A DNA stretch of 64,000 nucleotides, taken from Parasponia andersonii. Lineage: Eukaryota > Streptophyta > Magnoliopsida > Rosales > Cannabaceae. The position numbers and the translations under genes were made by a program. The notes under the pieces were generated by a model. The model worked only from the letters and a program-made list of their open reading frames with translations. It ran no database searches and was not told the origin of the DNA. Location of the stretch: positions 171,612 to 235,611 of the forward strand of contig JXTB01000139.1 of NCBI GenBank assembly GCA_002914805.1, given 5' to 3'. Of this stretch, positions 1 to 10,910 are shown in pieces; the first letter of the stretch is position 1, and every line of letters starts with the position of its first letter.

Positions 1-836
1 GCGTCGAGTCGGCTCCTCAGATGCTTGGTGATGACCCAGGTATCCAAGGGGAATGGGAGGTATGAAACCATCCTGGGCATCAGGTTCATCGTTAGGGGGT
101 TGAGAACGGCTTGAATGTGCCTGCATTCCCCCAGAGAGCCGAAGATTATGATCCCCTCCAGGCTTTTGAGCCGCCCAGCCAACAGGTGCAGCTCGGACCT
201 GTTTTCTTCTGCCAAGGCTACACAAGACAAAGTAGCATGAGCAATAATATCGGGAGAGGGCCCAGACCCAAAGATCACGACCTAATACTTACTTTGCAGG
301 AAGGTTAAGGGGACTTGGAAATGCTCTCCGCTCACCCAAGGGGAGCACCATGCCCCTCCAACAGCATATAGCCTGGCGTGAGAGTCCCATTGTTTGTCCG
401 ACCACGGTAGCCCCCAAAGGATGTGGCGCCCTGGCAGCGGCTGAAGGTAGAAGGTGGGGTAGGAGCCCTTCTTGGGAATGAGGATGAGCTTATAAGCATA
501 AAAGGCCACCTCCAAGTCAATATGCATATTGTAGATAACTGACAGGGCAGAAAGCCCCATCAGAATCATGATTCTGTTTGCATTCAACTACATCGGATGG
601 ATTCCCGTCAAGGTAAAGAATTGGTGGATTAGGGGAGGAAGAGGAAATCGCAGCCAGTCCAGATGCTTTCTGCCTAGGACAATGGAACCCTCGGGGGCGT
701 AAGGACGAAGGTACCAGTCCGCAGGGCCCTCAACCTGTTGCAGCGTCACTCCTCTGGGGAGGCAGAGCTGCCTCCTCAGTGAATCTAGTTTTGAATCCAT
801 AACGGGTTGCAATTCCTGATTTTGACTTGAAGCCAT
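1..836 (-). pseudogene. TAT antisense gene (Transposase_28-like), 5' part, broken
   Basis: This is the extra gene read on the strand opposite to gag-pol. Translation starts at the ATG ending at 836 (MASSQNQELQ) and runs in one frame to about 293. One in-frame TAG interrupts it at 588-590, after the motif TGIHPM, where Gln would restore the run. A clean intron follows on the reverse strand: donor CAAA/GTAAGT at 292 and acceptor GTGTAG/CC at 218, 75 bp long. The next exon continues to the window edge. The W-Y-L-R-P, F-P-L-P-P and G-E-H-F-Q motifs resemble the plant family annotated as putative gypsy-type transposon protein (Transposase_28), recalled from memory. Cellular role unknown. The copy at 56943-60089 is collinear. 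Confidence 0.6.
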
Positions 837-1179
837 TGTACCGAAACGCGACTAAAAGAGTAAGAGTCTTTAGAAAAGAAGGAAGCAGAAACCCTAGGAT
901 TTTATGAGGCTGAGATGATTGAAAATTTTAGTAAAGTGGCAAATGAACACAATTACGGTTTTTATAGAGGAAAAGCCGAAGAGTTCTTTCTGGAAAAGGG
1001 GAGAATAAGGGGAACTGAACAGTCAGAACTTCAAAATTCAAACAGATCTCGTGATATGGGATGGCGTGCCTCCACATCGGTAAGAGGGGAACCACGTGCA
1101 TCTCCCAGATTGGAGGAACGGAGATACGATTTCCCCATTTGATGGACACGAGTCTGTCAAGTAAGGAAATGGGGGTAGT

Positions 1180-1996
1180 TGTGAGACCCGTTCCCAAACT
1201 ATACGCCATGTGGAAGGCCACGCGGGTTGCACGTGATCTCATAATCAGCCGTTGGGCCGTCCGAAGTTAGGGCCGAGCCCATCACAGACCCTGGACAGTC
1301 TGGCACAGTCTGACCCCAACTCAACAGCTGGGGTTCGGAAGCCCCGAGGGTCTTCCACTTGAGTACAATGGCCTTTTCCTCGACAATTGGGGGAGTTGGA
1401 GACCCCAAGGGTCCTCCATCTGAATGCAATGGAAAATAACTTACGACTCCAGACCCAGACAGAGCATTTAATGTGATCCTGAGTAGGCGTGCGCAAGGGA
1501 CAAGCCATCCTGACAGAACGGCGATTTACCCAATCTTACCCCTGATAGATTGAAGCCGTAGGAGGCGACGAAAATCAGGCCACGGCAACACAGAGGAGAT
1601 CGTAGAAATCTCAGCCCGTGACCTCTGAAAAGGATTTTGAGAAAAAAGGTACTCAGTCCTGAGATTGAGACCTGTATGGCTCATAATCTCAGGACTATAT
1701 ATATCAGAGCCATGCATTCCCGAGAGGGGCATGTACGCTTAAAAAGAGAAATATATTAAAAAGTCTGTGAACAAGAAACAAATATATATTCATACTGAAA
1801 CATTTCCTTGCTACCCTGTATCAAAGATAAATCACTGACTTAAGCATCGGAGAGTCTTTGCAGGTAGCTACCTCCGCCACTCTGATCTTGCTTGGAGTTC
1901 AGAGTACTTTGGGACAGCAAGAACATGTGGACAGTTGGAGGATTCAGCATCAGCAGTTCGAGACACGTGGACGACTGGTGAGAAACCGCTCCAACA
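1180..1996 (+). repeat. 3' LTR of the left-edge TAT element
   Basis: The 817-bp repeat starts TGTGAGACCC and ends CCAACA, matching the termini of the LTRs at 48987 and 60431. A purine-rich primer tract (GGAAATGGGGGTAG, about 1164-1178) lies immediately upstream. A TATA-like CTATATATAT occurs near 1695. Reading frames called in this segment on either strand are chance frames in the LTR. Confidence 0.85.
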
Positions 1997-2291
1997 CTTG
2001 GAATCAATTTTTTTCATAATAATGATATTGTCAGTTGCTTGGACCACAATAAAATTAGTTCTCTGAATCATAATAATATCGGTTACTTAGACTATGTAGC
2101 AGAGTCTGTTCATGTAGCAGAGTCTGTTTAATTATGATATCTGTCCCTTGAACCAAAATGGCGTCAATTTTTTTAAACAAATGATGGTATCATTTGTCAC
2201 TTGGACTATAATTAGATTGGTTCTTTGAACCATAACGATATCGGTCATATTGAGTTAATCTTTGAACAATAGCGATGTTATCTGTTGCTTG
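1997..2291. repeat. Degenerate ~48-bp tandem array, left arm
   Basis: About five to six diverged units share the pattern CTTGGACCACAAT, then TTCTTTGAACCATAA, then ATATCGGTCA, at a spacing of about 48 bp. One unit contains a short internal duplication of GTAGCAGAGTCTGTT near 2096-2130. The array continues at 3816 after the solo LTR. No coding potential is seen. Confidence 0.6.
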
Positions 2292-3815
2292 TCTCAAGAC
2301 CCGAGATCAATATCGGTGGTGGAACGTGTATTTTATAAAATAGAAATATCGGGAATAATTTTAAAAATAGTTAAAAAAATTTCAAGACATTTAATTTTTC
2401 AAATTGACCATTATAAAATATTTAATTGAAATAAAACTCATAATTATGCGTCACTCAATAAAAATCGACAATAATAAAAATAAATATCTCAAAATCATAC
2501 GACGAACAACAACCATCACACACCCAAACATAGATATGAATTATATAAATCATATCCAAATCTCACAAATAATCTTACTTAGTTATTATTCAATATAAAT
2601 TTCTACTCAAGTCTATAATCCATAAGTCTAGTAAGAATTTACTAAAATATAAACAAATTAGTAAGCCTTCTATACCTCGCTCTAAGTCTCCCTGTCCAAA
2701 TCACACTGAGTGCCATACTGAGAGGAAGAAAAGGGGGGAGTTAGCCTAGTAAAAAATTGATTATAAGTTTTTCTGATTAATAAATAAACTCACGTTGAAG
2801 GTTATGTATGGTCAGTGATTCATTTAAAACGATTCATAAAATCCAAGTGAAATCATTATCTAAAGGTTCAAACATTCTAAATCGTTGTAAAATATTATTT
2901 CAAACTACAATGTTATAGACAGTGTTTAATGTTGTTTGGTGGTTATTCGGAGGGTCTGAGGTCATTTTTAAACCCTCTTAGCACTGAATTTTCAGCACCC
3001 AAATTAGCTAAGCTATGCATATAACTTGACTAATTTAGGATTGGGCCAAATGGCACGTAAAACAAGACAAATCTAGAGCTGTCCGATCTCATTTTCTGTG
3101 TAGTTTTTGAAATATGGTCAATATATATCTCATTTATCACTATTTCTCATGTACATTTCAATAATGATATTAAATTCATAATCTAACGATCCAATCAAAA
3201 AGTTAACTCTAAAACTAATTATATACAAAACTGTCCAATAAAATCGAAATCAAAAAGAGCAAAATCGAGCTATGAGACACCCACTAGTAAATGACCCATG
3301 AGGAGACGAATCTATAGCGATTGGCTTTTCAGCCTGAGATGGCCGAAAAACTCACCGACGAGCAAGGAAGTAAGCGGCAGTTTTTTGCCATTTTCCTGCG
3401 ACTACGTGCTCCGGTGGAGCTAGGACTTTAGCAGGATGTTCGTCCAGCGACGGGGCTTCGATTTCGGCAGCTGGTGAGCGTTAACAGCAGTGGGACAAGC
3501 TGCTACGGTGGCTGTCTACGAGCAGTTACTTCCGTTGAAGGGGAAGAGAGACAAAGTAAGGGGAAGAGAGAGAAAGGAAGAGGGGAAGTGGGAAAGGATG
3601 ACACGTGACGGGAATATGGGCTGTGCAATTTTTTAAAAATTGCACGTAAATTCCTATTTTTCAAATTCCTTTATATTTCATCATTCAAATTTGCAATTTA
3701 ATCTCTCTTTCAAAAATTTTTACATTTTACCCCAAATTTGAATTTATATATTTTTTTTTTTGAAAAATTATGGTCAAAAGACCAAAATATGCTTACGAAA
3801 TTCAGGGGTTTTTCA
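2292..3815 (+). mobile_element. Solo LTR of a Ty3/Gypsy (chromovirus-like) element
   Basis: A 1524-bp block interrupts the tandem array. It is flanked by identical 5-bp repeats GCTTG at 2287-2291 and 3816-3820. It opens TCTCAAGACC (a mutated TG start) and ends in GGGGTTTTTCA. This resembles the long LTRs of Tekay-type chromoviruses, which commonly start TGTCACGACC and end GGGGTGTTACA (general knowledge). The inside holds a GC-richer purine tract near 3540-3600 and AT-rich flanks, with no gag or pol. One LTR with a target duplication and no interior is the product expected from LTR-LTR recombination. Lineage is an inference. Confidence 0.6.
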
Positions 3816-3945
3816 GCTTGAACCACAATGAGATTGATTCTTTGAGCCATAATAATGTCAGTCACTGGGACGAGATATAGAATAGTTAGCTCTTTGAACT
3901 ACGGTGATGTCTGTTGCTTGCACCACAATAACGTTGGTGATCATT
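3816..3945. repeat. Degenerate ~48-bp tandem array, right arm
   Basis: The same units resume (CTTGAACCACAAT, then CTTTGAGCCATAA, then TGTCAGTCA). They continue for about two and a half copies before fading at about 3945. The unit phase fits the left arm once the solo LTR and one GCTTG copy are removed. Confidence 0.6.
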
Positions 3946-5159
3946 ATATCATGATTAGACCAAATATTTAGAAACTATTAAATAGTTCAATTTAACATTT
4001 GACATTAATCACTAATAAATAGCTCTACGTGGCATTTTAATTTGCACTATTTAATTGGTGTATTAAAATTTTACATAAATAAATTAATCATATTTACCAA
4101 TTGAATATTGCTAACTCACATGACGTATGTGTTGATATTAAAAATTTGATAAAAAATTTGGTACATACAATATTATCGTAGTTAAAAAAGCATAAATTCC
4201 ACAATATGGCTTCAACGCACCCAAATAATTTCTTTTTAATCTTCATAAACTAAGTACAATAGCAAGTGCAAATGGCGTACCTGCCGTTTTAATTTTTGCT
4301 AGCAATTCTTTTGAAGTTTTTGAATTCATAATACTCGTTTGATTAATTTTCTTGATTTTTTTTATTTTATTCTTTTTCATAGATACAATATAGTTTCAAT
4401 AAATTCTTAAAACTGATTTGGCACTTATCAGCTTATGGATAAGAATTTAATTTATTGTAAAAGAAAATTGACTTTCTTTTTTTTTTTGGGGGGAAAATGT
4501 TGAATTGCTCTGTATATTTACTCGCTATATATTATTTATAAAAAAAAAATAAGCAAGAATTTCCAAACCCAAAGTTTTGTGGGAAAAATGGTAAGTGTCC
4601 ATGAGTCTGGGTCATTTGGATGGGAATTAATCAACCATCTGGGCTTGTCGGCTTGCATTTTACCACTTCGTAGGATATTCAGGAATAACTTTAGCATTGT
4701 AATATTTTTAACAATTGAGCTTATACATATATACCAACATATTTATATGGGATATCTATTTTCCTATAGCTTAAGGCATGTGCCGATGGGCTCGGTGGGT
4801 TGCTTTCCAAGCAGGCCCAATGGGATTTAAACGCATTTTGATTGGATCCAGGCCTTAGTACAAGCCTAGTTTTTGGGCATCTTTAAGCTATTTAATCTAA
4901 TTTTACTAGTGTGGGTCTCATTAGCATAATTGTACATAATCACTCCAAGTCATATCCTATGACATCAGAACGAATATAAAAGGTATTTACACCTAGGAGA
5001 TCTAACAATGCCTTCGTGATTTATTTATTTTTTTAAAAAAAGGTGATCTCTATACATAGAAAAAGCAATTAACTTATTTGCGTGCATATTCTAGCTGCTT
5101 CTCTATTATTTTATTATTATTTTTATGTGTTTTGGACTTTTACGATCCAAATATATTTT

Positions 5160-5315
5160 TATTAAAAAAATATATAACTTAATTAATGATAATCATTTAT
5201 TACAAATAAAGAAAAATAATTTAAATATTCTAAATGTTGAACTCCTGACCTAATACATAATCTCTACCTCATTCACCCACTTACTAAGCTAGTCCTAATG
5301 GATCTGAACAAATGC
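5160..5315 (-). mobile_element. tRNA-derived SINE-like fragment
   Basis: On the reverse strand the segment reads TAGCTTAGTAAGTGGG (RNA polymerase III A-box-like, about 5275-5291). About 40 bp later comes GTCAGGAGTTCAAC (B-box-like, 5236-5248), then an AT-rich tail. This spacing and layout are typical of plant tRNA-derived SINEs. The 5' end and target duplications were not resolved. Confidence 0.4.
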
Positions 5316-5446
5316 TTATTAGGCCATACACGACTTTTTTATTCAAAACAATTTAAAAAAGAAAAAATTAGCCATCTATGGCCATCTTAGAAAAAAAAAA
5401 TTACAAATTTACAGTGCACCCAGTTTTTCCTAGATTCGATACCGCA

Positions 5447-5665
5447 TTTTATAGAAAAATGGCACATTTTAAAAAATTTTAGAAAAATATCATTTTTTAA
5501 ATAGTAACTAGAAACCGATAACTAATTTTTAAACACCGATAACTAGTAATTAAATGTTTATATATAATTGGTATATAACTGATAACTAGTAACTAATAAC
5601 TAATAATCATGTTTATAAATGACATTTTTCTAAAAAAAATTTAAAAATGGTATTCTTCTAAAAAA
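5447..5665. repeat. MITE-like imperfect palindrome, copy 1
   Basis: The ends read AGAAAAATGGCA on the left and ACATTTTTCT / GGTATTCTTCT on the right, so they are roughly inverted. The middle contains repeated GATAACTAGTAACTAATAAC units. The layout matches the segments at 8384-8574 and 9353-9612. No target duplication was resolved. Confidence 0.35.
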
Positions 5666-6299
5666 ATATAATAAGCTAATTAAAAAAAATTGACCCACTA
5701 TATTTTTTTGTATTTTTGTAGGTAAAAGTTTTAGAGACCTTTCAAAAAAGACGGTGGGTCAATTTTTTTTTCCAATTTTTGTACATTATTTTTTAAAAAT
5801 TAATATTTTAAATTTACTTTTTGAAAAATATTATTTTTAAAATTTAGATAATATATTTATAACTAAAGTAAGATTAGAATTATTAGTACACAAACTTCAT
5901 TTATAAGTGATAATTTTAGAACTTTTCTCTCTTTATCTATACCATATGCAAACGATCTAACTGAGAAACTTTCGAGTCCTTTCTTGTCAGTGCCATATGC
6001 AAACGATCTAATTGAGAAACTTCCGAGTCTTTTTGGAACACGTTCTTTACAACAATAGGCCTTGAATAGGCCCACAAAGAGTGTAAGTTTAAGATATTTT
6101 CAAGATTTTTTTTTTTTTAACTAAGAAAAGGGCATGAATAGGAATAGTCTAATCCCATTTAGTCTTTTTAGGACTAGCATGATATAATGACAATTTTAGG
6201 ACCAAATTTTAGACTTTTTAAGGACTTGGTAGAGAGAGAGATAAATGGCATTCCAAATATACCCTTGTTCGAAAGTGAATTGCCGGTGAAAGCATTAAA

Positions 6300-6600
6300 T
6301 GCTCCTTTCTTTCACTCTCTCTCATTTCATTTTTTCTTATTTTTCCTCTCTTTCTTCTCTATTCACGTTCTCTCTCTCTCTCACACATTTTATTTTCTCT
6401 CATTCTCTCTCATTTATTTTTTTCTTTATTTTTTCCGTTCTTTGTCTCCTCTTCTTATTTTTGCTTTCTCTCTCTCGTCTTGAGTTTTTGGCTATGCCTT
6501 CTCTTTCTATCTTTCTCTCTTTTTATTCTTGCTCTCTCTCTCTCTCTTCTGTCTTGAGTTTTTGGCTATGCATTCTCTCTTTATCTCTCTCTTTCTTAAC
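6300..6600. repeat. CT-rich low-complexity tract
   Basis: About 300 bp is dominated by CTCTCTCT and TTTCTT runs. It includes a repeated TGTCTTGAGTTTTTGGCTATGC-like phrase near 6475 and 6555. Two overlapping frames of ~100 codons (rich in Ser, Leu, Phe) fall here and are best explained by composition. Confidence 0.6.
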
Positions 6601-6849
6601 AGTTGTGTTTCTTAACAGGCATTTTACTATTTTATAATAAAAACTCAATTGGAAAAACTTCGGATATTATTGGGAAATTTTTGAGATTTTGAAGGTAAAT
6701 TATGTATTTCTATTCAATAATCACTATTTATGATTAATAATGAGTGAATAATATTTGAAAAAGGTCTATAATACTGATCTAGACATCATTATGTTCAAAA
6801 TGCCTTTTTTTTGTATATTGATTTTTTTAATATTTTATAGACCTCGTTA

Positions 6850-8080
6850 TCACGCTATAGGTCAAATTGATCTTGACGTATGGTTAATAAGAACTTGATC
6901 TTAAGTCAACGTCTTCTTGACCTCAGGTCAATATTATATTGACTACTTGACTAGTGGTAATTATGATACTGATATTCGAAGTCAATTTAATCCTGACATA
7001 TGTTCAAAATATTTTGATCAGTATTTCATCATTATCATAGAGTCACTCATGATAATTGTGTGCTTAAATGATAACTGCAAGTGGATTGTTCGTGCAACAA
7101 CGATCAAAAATGCTAATTTATTCTAAATCAAAAGGTATGAAATCATTTATTTATTCAATATTCAGAATGAATAAAAGTCCAAGTTAGAATGAGAATAAGT
7201 CAATAACTTCTTGACTTCAGATTTAACACTACTTGACCTAAGGTACAACTTAATTTAGGACCAAGAACAAATCAACTAGAATGAGTGAGCAATATTTATT
7301 TTATGAATGTTTACTCGTCATTATTAATGAGTGAGCAATATTTAAAAGAGTTATGGATATTAATTTGTTGAAATATTCATGTTTTTTTTACTATGTATCT
7401 TCATAATGGTCTTCTGCTACATGTGAAGGGTCAAGTAGTTCTTAACCTCAAGTCAAATAAACCTTGACTATGTGGTCAAATAGTTCATTATAGAATTACT
7501 TAACCTGAAGTCAAGTACTACTTGACCTGGGATTGAAGACTACTTGATCCTAGTTTATGTAGTAATCTAGTAGTACTTGACTTGAGGTCAAGAACTACTT
7601 AACTTAGTGCAAGAATTACTTTACCTAAAACAACAAATAACAAAAGAATAAATGGGTGACTTTCTTGTCCATCTAACTAACATCATGGTTGAAGATTTTA
7701 TAGACTACTTTTTACCTTTGGCTGATATAGTTTTTGTCATTCTAGAACTCTCTATATTTCTTTATATGAGAAGAATCAATCAAAGAGATTAAATATGGAT
7801 TTGGGTGAAAGGTTTTTAAATTCAAGGACGGTTTTCGATGATTTTTGTAATCGGACATGAGGAACTCAATATACTTAATAACAACTAAAGTATAGTCCTT
7901 GTTGAATATATAAATAAATATTAAGTTAAATTAACCGAATGAACTGATTAAGTAGACAATAGGATAAGTACAACTTGATCCCCATTCAGATAAATAATTC
8001 ATGATCTCATGTAATTAAAAAATTGTAGTCAAGAATTACTTAGCTTTAGGTCAAATGGATCTTGACTTGCTGAGGCCAAG
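6850..8080. repeat. Degenerate palindromic TTGACC/GGTCAA repeat cluster
   Basis: The pentamer TTGAC or its complement GTCAA occurs more than 20 times. It is often paired as CTTGACCTNAGGTCAAG or AAGTCAAGTACTACTTGAC. Dense stretches are at about 6860-6990, 7195-7255, 7425-7625 and 8020-8080. Units are spaced irregularly at roughly 20-28 bp with AT-rich filler. It is not a classical tandem repeat and has no coding potential. Confidence 0.5.
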
Positions 8081-8383
8081 TGGAGAGAAACAAATTTTAC
8101 GGGAAAGTGTATAAAATAGGTTATGTCAAATCCAAGATAAGACCCTATTAGCTGTCAGGTTGTATGTTAAGTTAGGATGGAGTATTAAGACTTTTAGTTC
8201 TTGTGAGCTTCATTTTTAGTCCTAAAAACTTATTCAAAAATATAGTCCTAAAAATGTCTAAAATGAGATGAGTTCTATCTATGTTCTTTTCTCTTTTTTG
8301 CTTAATTCTAGGTCCATAGTTTAAAAAATTGAAAAATATCGAATCTTCTGAAACTTTTAAGAAATCCTAGATTTGTTAAGAAC

Positions 8384-8574
8384 CATATCACTTTTCAATA
8401 ATATTCAAAAAAAATAATATTTTTTTTAAAATTGGTACTTTTTGAAGGTACTCGAGATAACTAGTCTCATTATCTTATGTAACTTCACCTATTACCTCAA
8501 GTACCACATCAATTAGTAAAAAGTGATACTTTTATAACTATTTTTAAAAGTGATATTTTTCTAAATATTTTTGC
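8384..8574. repeat. MITE-like imperfect palindrome, copy 2
   Basis: The left end contains CATATCACTTTTCAATAATATTC and the right end contains AAAGTGATATTTTTCTAAAT, so the ends are inverted. The middle carries TACTCGAGATAACTAGTCTC and ACCTCAAGTA. The same internal words recur in the 9353-9612 copy. Confidence 0.35.
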
Positions 8575-9352
8575 AATTTTTCAAAAAATAAATAAATAAA
8601 AATTCGGAATTTTTTAATTTTTTAAAACTCGAATTTCTTCATTTTGTTTTCCCCCCTTTTTTTGAATATTTATAACAAATGACACTTTCAAATGGCTAAA
8701 TTTACCATTTTTTAGACTAAATATGTGATATAGTAAAATTTATAAATATATATATTAAACTAATTATAAAACCTCTTAATTTTATAGCAAAAGGGTTATA
8801 TCAGTAGATTAGATGTAAAATAAATTTTATGGTAATGTATAAATATTTGTATATTGAATAAATATGATAGGATTAAGTGGAAAGAAAGACCTTTGAAGCA
8901 TACACTTTCTGAAAATTAAATACTAAATTTTAAATTCTGTAAAATTATACTTTCAAGTTTAAAATTTCTACAAAATTATATAAGGTACGAAATGGCGAAT
9001 ATAATTTTCACATATACTTTTCACTCAACACTAAAACTGGATTGAGATTAACTTGATCTTGTTTCTAAACATGAAAATTGTATTAAAAATTCATATTTCT
9101 ATATTTAACATCACTCTATATTGTTTATTTGTTTATTTATTTTAGTTTTATCTCATTTTGTTTTAGCTTAATTATAAATTTTTCATTTATTTTATTGTTT
9201 GGTTACAAGGATATGATGCCAATTTTGTCTTTCAATAACATAAATCACTAAAAATTTGAGGAAAATGCTATGATTTTGGGCTTTTTACAGAAATCCAGGT
9301 TATAGGGTTAAAAATTTAAAAATTCTAGATGGGTTGATTTTTTTTTTTGAAA

Positions 9353-9612
9353 AAGCCATTTAGAAAAATATCACTTTTGAAATATGTTTAGAAAAATATT
9401 ACTTTTAATAAATATTTAGAAAAAATACAATTTTCTTCAAAATTGGTATTTTTTTTAAGTTATACTCGAGGTTATCAGTTAAATTTCTTTGGGTAACCAA
9501 TCTACTTATTTGAAGTAACTAATCATATTACCTCAGGTAATTTGATAAGTATCTTACAAATTAATAAAAAATGGTAGTTTTCTAAATAATTTTAAAAATA
9601 GTATTTTCTGGA
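9353..9612. repeat. MITE-like imperfect palindrome, copy 3
   Basis: It starts GCCATTTAGAAAAATATCAC and ends in AAAAATAGTATTTTCTGG. Its middle contains TACTCGAGGTTATCAG and ATTACCTCAGGTAA. It resembles the copy about 970 bp upstream, suggesting a dispersed non-autonomous family. Confidence 0.35.
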
Positions 9613-10536
9613 TTTTTTCAATTTTTTTAATTTTTAATATAAAAAAATATAATTTCCTTTATGATTTTTTGAAAATTTGAAACTTGAAAGTGTAATTTTG
9701 TAGTTTTAAAAACTTAGGGTTTTAATTGTTGAAGTTGTATGCTTCATGGTATTTCTCTTAGCATTTAACCTTATATGATGACTGATATAGTAAAATTGAA
9801 ATACATATATGAACTTAATAAACTTAATCAGTTTTTTATGAGTAAATCATATGAATTTTTTCAATTAAAAAGTATGAAAAATGGTCATTTAGCTATGATT
9901 TTTTTTCCCTCTTTCACACTTTCTTCTTTTTCCTGGATTACTTCAGCCTTGCTTCAAGATTTCCTTGCTTCAAGATCTTCTTTTGCATGTGATTTCACAT
10001 TTTTGCTAGTAAATGTCATTTCACATTTTTTAAAATAAAAATAATCATACTTTACTAGGAAAAATATGCATATAGCATGTAACGAAACAAACATAAATTA
10101 GAATTATAATATAATGAATAGAATAGCAACACTATTGTTTAAAACAAAACTAAAAAATATAAACAACACCAAAATAGTAGGAAATAGTAGGAAAACTCAA
10201 ACTATAATAGGGAACTGAGACATGTATATTATACAATCTCCTAAAAATAAATTTGTTTCATCTTGATAAGTGTTTGAGATCATTAGGTATTCGTCTCCTA
10301 AGATATAATGGTTAATGAGTGACAATTATTGTACCACAATGCTAATCTAACAAACTAAATAAGTCACTAGGCTTCACCGAAAAATGCTAGCTTGAAGCTA
10401 CTTTGGGGTTTATAGATTACCACTAAAATACTCATGATCTTTTCGGAGTATTCGCGTGCAATGTGGAACTACTTAAATACCTATAATTTTCCCAAAGCAT
10501 AACCAATGTGGGACTTGGGGCATTATATTCTTCCCT

Positions 10537-10910
10537 TATTAAGGGCCTAGCATCCTTGCTCGAGATTTCATACTCAATAACCCACATATAATCCCTATAA
10601 GTGGGGTTCATATTTACTAGCATCCTCGCTAGAGGATTCATATTCAATAGCCCACATATAACCCCTATAGATACTTGCTAGACGTTTCATATTTAATAGC
10701 CCACATATAATCCCTAAGGGTGGGGTCCATATTTACTAGCATCTTCACTAAAGGGTTCAGATTCAATAGCCTACATATAACCTCTATGGGTGGGGTTTAA
10801 CAGCCCACATATAACCCATATAGGCAGGATCTATATTTACTAGCATCTTCACTAGAGGATCCAGATTTAATAGCTACATATAACCTCTATGAGCAAGATC
10901 CATATTCACC
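10537..10910. repeat. Diverged ~70-bp minisatellite
   Basis: Five to six units share three blocks: CTAGCATCYTCRCTAGAGGATTC, then AATAGCCCACATATAACC, then CTATRAGTGGGGTTCATATT. Some units are truncated. The array is flanked on both sides by sequence ending in GATGTGGGACTT or AATGTGGGACTT (about 10505 and 11062), a motif seen at the ends of some plant repeats. No gene is seen. Confidence 0.55.

Larger units (their letters stand above)
1..1996 (+). mobile_element. 3' part of a TAT-lineage Ty3/Gypsy element
   Basis: The left edge cuts into a retrotransposon. Its visible part matches, block by block, the last ~2 kb of the complete element at 48987-61218: reverse-strand gene, spacer, purine-rich tract, then 3' LTR. 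Gag-pol and the 5' LTR would lie left of the window. The LTR is longer than in the complete copy and has an extra internal segment, so this is a related subfamily and not a recent duplicate. The 3' end abuts a 48-bp tandem array beginning with CTTGG at 1997-2001. The matching target duplication lies outside the window. Confidence 0.85.

Noticed and set aside
915-1508. Several 60-100 codon frames on both strands
   Set aside because: They lie in the spacer and 3' LTR of the left TAT element and have no domain; equivalent frames in other LTR copies are not conserved.
4579-4830. 83-codon + frame after AAAAATGG
   Set aside because: No recognisable domain, no splice context and AT-rich surroundings; a chance frame is more likely.
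6187-6637. Two overlapping ~100-codon Ser/Leu/Phe-rich frames
   Set aside because: They arise from the CT-rich low-complexity tract.
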